Assembly: GCA_016783285.1 (NCBI GenBank)
Contig: JADHWW010000143.1
Location: 1 to 17,013 of the forward strand
Source of the DNA: Anaerolineae bacterium
GTDB lineage: Bacteria; Chloroflexota; Anaerolineae; B4-G1
Length of the DNA stretch: 17,013 nucleotides
Direction of reading: 5' to 3'
Part shown: piece by piece, positions 13,139 to 17,013 of the stretch
Position numbering within the stretch: position 1 is the stretch's first letter
How the letters are laid out: the number at the start of each line of letters is the position of its first letter
Translations under genes and position numbers: made by a program
The notes under the pieces: model-generated
What the model saw: only the letters and a program-made list of their open reading frames with translations
Databases searched by the model: none
What the model was told of the DNA's origin: nothing

Positions 13139-14735
13139 GATCTTGGACGGTTATTGGTTACCCGCCTCTTTGCAGCCTCTGACACGCGATATGGAGTGGG
13201 AGATACACTACGTGACCGCCGGTCGACCCGTCCCACCCGGCGATGGTGTGGCCGTGCGCTGGCCCAAGCCCACGCGCGCCCAGTGGGAGACGCTGGTGGC
13301 CGAGTTGCGCGCTGCCCGCGGCCTTGCCGTGCCCGACTTGATAGTGCGCTGGCAATGCGCCTTGGCTACCGTGCCCAAGATTCTGATGAACGACCCCGAT
13401 AGGTTGGAGGCCATCGCTCACTACACCGGCTATCCCAGTTCGATGCTGGCACTGGCTTTCACTCAGAGCGAACTGGTGCAGCTAGATGCCCTCGCCCGCT
13501 CGGTCGAGCACAATCCTGCCTGGGCTATCGCCCGATCCTGGCAACCCATGCTGGGCGGGCTACCTGGGAAAATACGTTTCTTCCCGGCCCGCCGCTCTGA
13601 CCGCTGGACCGCTGCCCTGCGGGTTGGCGCACCGCTGTTTCGTCCCGCACCCCCGGCCTCGCTAGCCCTCGGTTTCGCCGCAGGCAACGTACCCGGCAAT
13701 GGGCTGCTGATCGCGTTGCTGCTGCACATAGCCAACCACACTGCCCTTGGCGCTGCGCCGGAGGTGGCGCCAGCGGTCCTGGTGCGCAATAGCCGCCAGT
13801 CCCCCTTGATGGCCCCTTGGGTGTTGTCCGCTATCGAGGAGGTGGATTCCGAGCTGGTGACGGGGTTAGGGATGCTGATCTGGGACTACGACGACGTCGC
13901 GATGCAGCGCACGTTGCTAGGCCAATCCGATCTGGTAATGGCCTCCGCCAGTGACCAGACCATCGCCTCGATTGCCGCGCATCTGCAGGCCGTTGGGCAG
14001 CCTGCTCACTTTCACCGTCACGGCCACAAGGTCAGCTTTGCTGTAATAGGACGCACTGCTCTGCGCGACGACGTCACACTGCCCGCGCGCCTGTCAGCCT
14101 TGGACTCGACCTTCTGGGACCAGTATGGCTGCTTCAGCGCGCGCGTTCACTTTGTGGAGCGCGGTGGCCGGCACACCCCTGTCGACTATGCTGCCGCTCT
14201 GTCCGAAGCGATGTGCCGGCTTACAAAGCGCTTGCCCCGTGGGGTGGCGCCTGCGCGTTTTCTCCATCGCGCCTACGACATCTACAAGCTGCTGGAGCTC
14301 CAAGGCGACGTGCGCGTGCTGACTGACTACGACGACGGCTGCCTGGTGGTGTTGGATGAGCGAGATTGGAATGCTGACCAGTGGAGCGCGACGGTGAATC
14401 GTTGCACCGGGCGGGTGGTTGTGGTGCGTCCCGTGGAGGACTTGAGCGATATCCCTACCCGTTATCTACGCCGACTGCCCCCACACAACCTGCAATCGAT
14501 GAGCGTGGCTGTGACGGCCAATCGTATGCTCGAACTGGCCGAAGCAGCGGGCGCATGCGGGATCACTGCGTTCCGCAGTCTTGGGCGTGCCGCTTTCCCC
14601 CAACTGGCCTACTCCTGGGACGGCCTACTACCGCTGGATCTGGGCAATAGCCGATGCCCAGGCCACTTTGCCACTTTGGAGACGGAGGATCCATTGGCCG
14701 ACTTGGCCCCGACCGCTTCCCGCCTGGGCCTCTGA
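13122..14735 (+). CDS. LuxC-like acyl-CoA/acyl-protein reductase
   Basis: A 537-residue member of the LuxC (PF05893) aldehyde-dehydrogenase-related family, which reduces an activated acyl group to an aldehyde with NADPH through a cysteine thioester. Visible marks are the glycine-rich stretch GFAAGNVPGNG (184-194), the FHRHGHKVSFAVIG segment (297-310) and the active-site region DQYGCFSARVHFVE (333-346) with candidate nucleophile C337. The start GTG 13122 lies inside the luxE-like gene, with AGAGGAGG 6 nt upstream, showing translational coupling and strongly suggesting one enzyme complex. No LuxD acyltransferase or LuxAB luciferase is present in the window, so the product is probably an aldehyde used for something other than light. 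Confidence 0.87.
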   Translation: MALSREILDGYWLPASLQPLTRDMEWEIHYVTAGRPVPPGDGVAVRWPKPTRAQWETLVAELRAARGLAVPDLIVRWQCALATVPKILMNDPDRLEAIAHYTGYPSSMLALAFTQSELVQLDALARSVEHNPAWAIARSWQPMLGGLPGKIRFFPARRSDRWTAALRVGAPLFRPAPPASLALGFAAGNVPGNGLLIALLLHIANHTALGAAPEVAPAVLVRNSRQSPLMAPWVLSAIEEVDSELVTGLGMLIWDYDDVAMQRTLLGQSDLVMASASDQTIASIAAHLQAVGQPAHFHRHGHKVSFAVIGRTALRDDVTLPARLSALDSTFWDQYGCFSARVHFVERGGRHTPVDYAAALSEAMCRLTKRLPRGVAPARFLHRAYDIYKLLELQGDVRVLTDYDDGCLVVLDERDWNADQWSATVNRCTGRVVVVRPVEDLSDIPTRYLRRLPPHNLQSMSVAVTANRMLELAEAAGACGITAFRSLGRAAFPQLAYSWDGLLPLDLGNSRCPGHFATLETEDPLADLAPTASRLGL

Positions 14736-14767
14736 TTCGTCCCCTACCTACTCACGTCCGTTCGATT

Positions 14768-15505
14768 CTAGCCACATCCTGTTGAATTTGCCTTCTGGTC
14801 GAGCGGGGGCTTACGTGTGACCAGCATCAACTCGCCCCAGTCGGGCCAGCCAAACAGCGCCCTTTGCAAACCCCGCAGCGGGTGGCGAAGTGCATGGCGC
14901 CAGCTAACCGCTTGTGGGTGCCGCCATCCAGCCTGGAGTAACTGCCAGCCGGTGCACGAGCGCATAGCGCGCAACTCATCAACTATGACAAAGCCCACCT
15001 CGCTCACCATCGTCCGCACCTCGTGCTCACTCCACTCGTGCAGATGCCAGACGTCCTCGGCCAGGGTGCTGATGATCGGGGTCGAGACAGCGAACACACC
15101 GCCCGGTGGCAGGCGCTTCCATACACGCCGGATGAAGCCGCGTGGATCGCGCAGATGCTCAATCGTCTCCAGGCTCACAACCGTCTCAAAGGCCCCGCTC
15201 GGCCACTCGAACCGGTCCAGGTCGGCTTGCACAAAGCACACCCCCGGCCCGCCGTAACGCCGTTGGGCGTAGCGCAGGGCCTCGAACTTGTAATCAACCC
15301 CGACCACCAGCCGACTGCCGGCCCGCTGGAGTATGGCCGAGCCGTAGCCAACCCCACATGCCGCGTCGAGCACACGCCGCCCGACGACGTAGCGCCGGGC
15401 CAGCCGATAGCGTCGCAGATGATCGGCTAGGGTGGTGCGCAGTACCCACGTCTCGCGCATCTCATCGGGGATGGCTCGCTCAGCGTCAAAAACCAGTTCA
15501 GGCAT
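14768..15505 (-). CDS. Class I SAM-dependent methyltransferase
   Basis: A 245-residue methyltransferase of the Methyltransf_11/23/25 kind. Motif I is VLDAACGVGYGS (45-56), the acidic residue after strand 2 is D71 (VVGVDY), ADLDRFEW (94-101) supplies the adenine-binding acid, and SLETIEHLRDP (111-121) is motif-IV-like. The C-terminal third is basic and aromatic (WRHALRHPLRGLQRALFGW). I take ATG 15505 with GGAGG 10 nt upstream, 20 bp after the glycosyltransferase; the frame is open to ATG 15571, which would overlap that gene by 47 nt. Together with the glycosyltransferase upstream, methylation of a glycan or glycolipid is likely, but the acceptor is unknown. Confidence 0.87.
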   Translation of the reverse strand: MPELVFDAERAIPDEMRETWVLRTTLADHLRRYRLARRYVVGRRVLDAACGVGYGSAILQRAGSRLVVGVDYKFEALRYAQRRYGGPGVCFVQADLDRFEWPSGAFETVVSLETIEHLRDPRGFIRRVWKRLPPGGVFAVSTPIISTLAEDVWHLHEWSEHEVRTMVSEVGFVIVDELRAMRSCTGWQLLQAGWRHPQAVSWRHALRHPLRGLQRALFGWPDWGELMLVTRKPPLDQKANSTGCG

Positions 15506-15524
15506 GGTACCTGGGCCTCCCTGG

Positions 15525-16442
15525 TCAGAAGCGGCGGGCGGTCTCGCCGAAGCGACCACGGCGGTAGTCAATCAGCGCCCATAGGCAGGCGCGCAGCCCG
15601 CCCGGCTTGCCGGTGACGAGGAACATTACCATAAACAGCAAGACCTGGAAAGTAAGCATGGCCTGCATAAGGTGCGGGCGGGAGTGATAGCGCCGAGCCA
15701 GCAACATCATGTTACGCAGGTAATAGTAGACCATGCGCGGAGATAGAAAACCGATCGTAGCACACTCGAGGTGCCATACCCGTGCTCCAGGAACATAGAG
15801 CACCTTGTGGCCGCTCTGGCGAGCCCGTAGGCTCCAGTCGAAGTCCTCGCACATATAGAAGTAGGCCGGGTCAAGCAGGCCGACATCGCGTACCATCTCG
15901 CAGCGGACCAGCACAGCGGTGTTTGCCGCCAGTTGTATCTCGCACACCTCGTCATACTGACCCTGGTCACGACGGCGATATCCACGTGTGGGCGCTCCGA
16001 ATGGGTTCAGGGTCAGCCAGCCGCCGGTCCAGTAGAGGCGATCGGAGGGCGGCTCGCCCAGGTAGATCTTGGGGGAGAACATACCGGCCTCAGGACGGCG
16101 CTCGGCTTCACCCACCAGCAAACGCAGCGCATCGGGCGCGAGTACCACGTCGTTGTTGAGCAGCAAGGTGTAGTCATGGCCTCGCTCCAGCGACCAACGC
16201 AAGCCAGAGTTATAGCCCTCGCTCAGACCCAGATTTTGGGTGTGGGTGATTAGCTCGACCTCCGGGAAGCAAGAGCGGATGCGTTCGGGGGAACCATCCG
16301 TGGAGTTGTTGTCCACCACGATGAGCGAGCGGCGCGGATAGTCAAGCCGCTCGACTGAGGCCAGACAATCAAGTGTGATCTGGCCTCCATTCCAGTTCAG
16401 CACGACCACGGCCACGGAAGGAGAGATAGACGATTTGAACAT
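15525..16442 (-). CDS. Family 2 glycosyltransferase (rhamnosyltransferase-like)
   Basis: A 305-residue GT-A fold enzyme of the family often annotated as dTDP-rhamnosyl transferase, adding a sugar from a nucleotide-sugar donor to a surface glycan. Motifs are VVLNWNGG (13-20), VDNNSTDGS (43-51), LLNNDV (94-99, the DxD-equivalent metal site) and MCEDFDW (197-203, catalytic base region). A C-terminal membrane-associated helix (about 259-277) and the ending IDYRRGRFGE are typical. The start is ATG 16442: an in-frame ATG at 16469 directly abuts the predicted -10 box and would not be transcribed. It heads a two-gene minus-strand operon with the methyltransferase. Confidence 0.9.
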   Translation of the reverse strand: MFKSSISPSVAVVVLNWNGGQITLDCLASVERLDYPRRSLIVVDNNSTDGSPERIRSCFPEVELITHTQNLGLSEGYNSGLRWSLERGHDYTLLLNNDVVLAPDALRLLVGEAERRPEAGMFSPKIYLGEPPSDRLYWTGGWLTLNPFGAPTRGYRRRDQGQYDEVCEIQLAANTAVLVRCEMVRDVGLLDPAYFYMCEDFDWSLRARQSGHKVLYVPGARVWHLECATIGFLSPRMVYYYLRNMMLLARRYHSRPHLMQAMLTFQVLLFMVMFLVTGKPGGLRACLWALIDYRRGRFGETARRF

Positions 16443-16469
16443 GGGCTCGGACCTGACATATTCTAACAT

Positions 16470-16498
16470 ATTCTATCCTATCCCGCCAGCACACGCAA
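16470..16498 (-). promoter_or_regulatory. Sigma-70 promoter of the glycosyltransferase-methyltransferase operon
   Basis: Minus strand TTGCGT (16493-16498) and TAGAAT (16470-16475), 17-nt spacer. The -10 lies in a 10-bp tandem duplication of TAGAATATGT (two copies), the second of which is not correctly spaced. The leader to ATG 16442 is about 20 nt. Confidence 0.55.
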
Positions 16499-16507
16499 GT
16501 CCCCGCG

Positions 16508-16612
16508 TGAGCGACGGCGAAACGCCCGCCTCGACTTACATGGTTAGGGCGGTTTGCTTTGCTTGGCTTGCAGCGATAGCGCTGTGAGAATCTGACTTCT
16601 GCACACAGTCAC
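16508..16612. repeat. Dispersed repeat, right copy, with a 17-bp side repeat
   Basis: 16526-16612 aligns with 11637-11717 in the same orientation (CGACTT-CATGGTT, GGGCGGTTTGCTT, GGCTTGCAGCGAT, TTCTGCACACAGTC). It carries an extra TGCTT. Just before it, TGAGCGACGGCGAAACG (16508-16524) is repeated exactly at 16790-16806. Confidence 0.8.
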
Positions 16613-16891
16613 AATATACTATGTGCGCGTAACTGAGCCGGCCGGGGCGACAAGAGCGCTTTGAAGGTAGAGAGTGCAGAAGTACGGAGTCTGCCCGCCG
16701 TTGATGAGGCTGTAGTTGGAGGCACGGTCGGTACCGTCGTCGGAACGATGGAGTGGCTCGTACTCGGGCGGTGGGTCCGACGAGCCGGCTGAGCGACGGC
16801 GAAACGACCGCCCCTGCACGGTTGGAGCAGACACACCGCTCCAGGTCGCACCTCGCCCACATTGGGCAAGCGGGGGGATACTGAACGCCAG
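16613..16891. other. Intergenic stretch with a third partial repeat copy and a doubtful minus-strand reading frame
   Basis: 16790-16827 repeats TGAGCGACGGCGAAACG, then (A)CCGCC and a degenerate GCACGGTTGG, a third partial copy of the repeat family. On the minus strand 16834-16619 reads as a 71-codon frame whose second half (SNYSLINGGQTPYF, LYLQSALVAPAGS) looks more protein-like than random. It may be a decayed gene fragment or a small hypothetical protein; I do not recognise it and see no ribosome binding site or promoter. Confidence 0.4.
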
Positions 16892-17013
16892 TCAGACCAC
16901 CCGCCGCGGCCGGTACTGGATCGCCTCCGCCAGATGCGCTGTCTCAATCCGCTCGCGCCCCGCCAGGCCTGTCCTGAGCCCGCCGAAGGATCCGCGATCG
17001 TGCGCGCCAGTTT
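16892..17013 (-). pseudogene. comM: C-terminus of ComM/YifB-type Mg-chelatase-like AAA ATPase, apparently frameshifted
   Basis: Reading leftward from the window edge gives KLARTIAD, then, in another frame, LAGRERIETAHLAEAIQYRP and RRVV before a TGA stop at 16892-16894. Joined, these match the closing segment of ComM/YifB proteins (RTIADL...I...HL.EAI.YR). A 23-bp segment (16967-16989) separates the two parts and changes the frame. With the insert, the reading frame leaves the conserved end and runs on to a stop near 16609, replacing the last 24 residues with about 120 unrelated ones. ComM is a helicase-like factor in natural transformation and branch migration. Only the last 40 codons are in the window, so the state of the rest is unknown; a sequencing or assembly error is possible. 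Confidence 0.72.
16967..16989. repeat. 23-bp REP-like unit inside the comM coding sequence
   Basis: Removing 16967-16989 restores an uninterrupted ComM C-terminus. On the minus strand the segment begins CCTTCGGCGGGCTCAGGACA, resembling the CCTTCGACAGGCTCAGGAC-type unit that is dispersed in many bacterial genomes. The exact edges are ambiguous by a base or two. Confidence 0.7.

Noticed and set aside
11783..14735. A complete bacterial luciferase (lux) operon
   Set aside because: Only LuxE-like and LuxC-like genes are present; no LuxA, LuxB or LuxD homologue can be found on either strand.
15506..15571. Methyltransferase start at ATG 15571
   Set aside because: It would overlap the glycosyltransferase by 47 nt and add a non-conserved low-complexity N-terminus; ATG 15505 has GGAGG upstream.
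16443..16469. Glycosyltransferase start at ATG 16469
   Set aside because: That ATG directly follows the predicted -10 box and would lie upstream of the transcription start; ATG 16442 fits family N-termini.
16609..16947. A separate 112-codon gene on the minus strand near the right edge
   Set aside because: It is the frameshifted continuation of comM beyond the 23-bp insert and has no coding character of its own.

Overview
This window looks like a high-GC bacterial chromosome segment. The gene families, the dispersed palindromic repeats and the style of the intergenic DNA best fit a Chloroflexota (Anaerolineae-like) genome. That placement is inference; no rRNA or other phylogenetic marker is present. 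I see no tRNA, rRNA or CRISPR array.

Left part (1-2120): the 3' end of a formylglycine-generating-enzyme-like domain protein; a 7-bp tandem array; a VapBC-type toxin-antitoxin pair on the minus strand with a clear promoter; and mobA (molybdenum cofactor guanylyltransferase) divergent from it. MobA meets a minus-strand zinc alcohol dehydrogenase tail to tail across a hairpin.

Middle part (2130-7560): adh and sat (ATP sulfurylase) diverge from an intergenic region holding copy A of a dispersed palindromic element, a 23-bp palindromic unit inserted in that copy, and good promoters for both genes. Sat is followed by an 11-unit 7-bp tandem array ending in a hairpin, then a type I phosphodiesterase/phosphatase and a membrane-anchored M23 peptidase. 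Copy B of the element lies at 7392-7542 and is bounded by inverted repeats and an 8-bp direct duplication, the signature of a MITE.

Right part (7560-11700): an unusual cysteine-rich iron-sulfur protein, a PfkB sugar kinase with its own promoter, an ElyC/YdcF-like membrane protein whose start lies inside the kinase gene, and a primary-type sigma-70 factor ended by a hairpin.

Far right (11700-17013): a LuxE-like acyl-activating enzyme and a LuxC-like acyl-CoA reductase form an overlapping pair whose promoter predicts a leaderless GTG-start mRNA. They converge with a SAM methyltransferase and a family 2 glycosyltransferase on the minus strand. The block lies between two copies of an approximately 80-bp repeat. 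The window ends in the C-terminus of a ComM/YifB-type Mg-chelatase-like ATPase whose frame appears to be broken by a 23-bp palindromic-unit insertion.

The main candidates for something new are the LuxE/LuxC pair without luciferase genes and with probable leaderless expression, the small-element activity (MITE plus 23-bp units, one apparently breaking comM), and the period-7 intergenic arrays.
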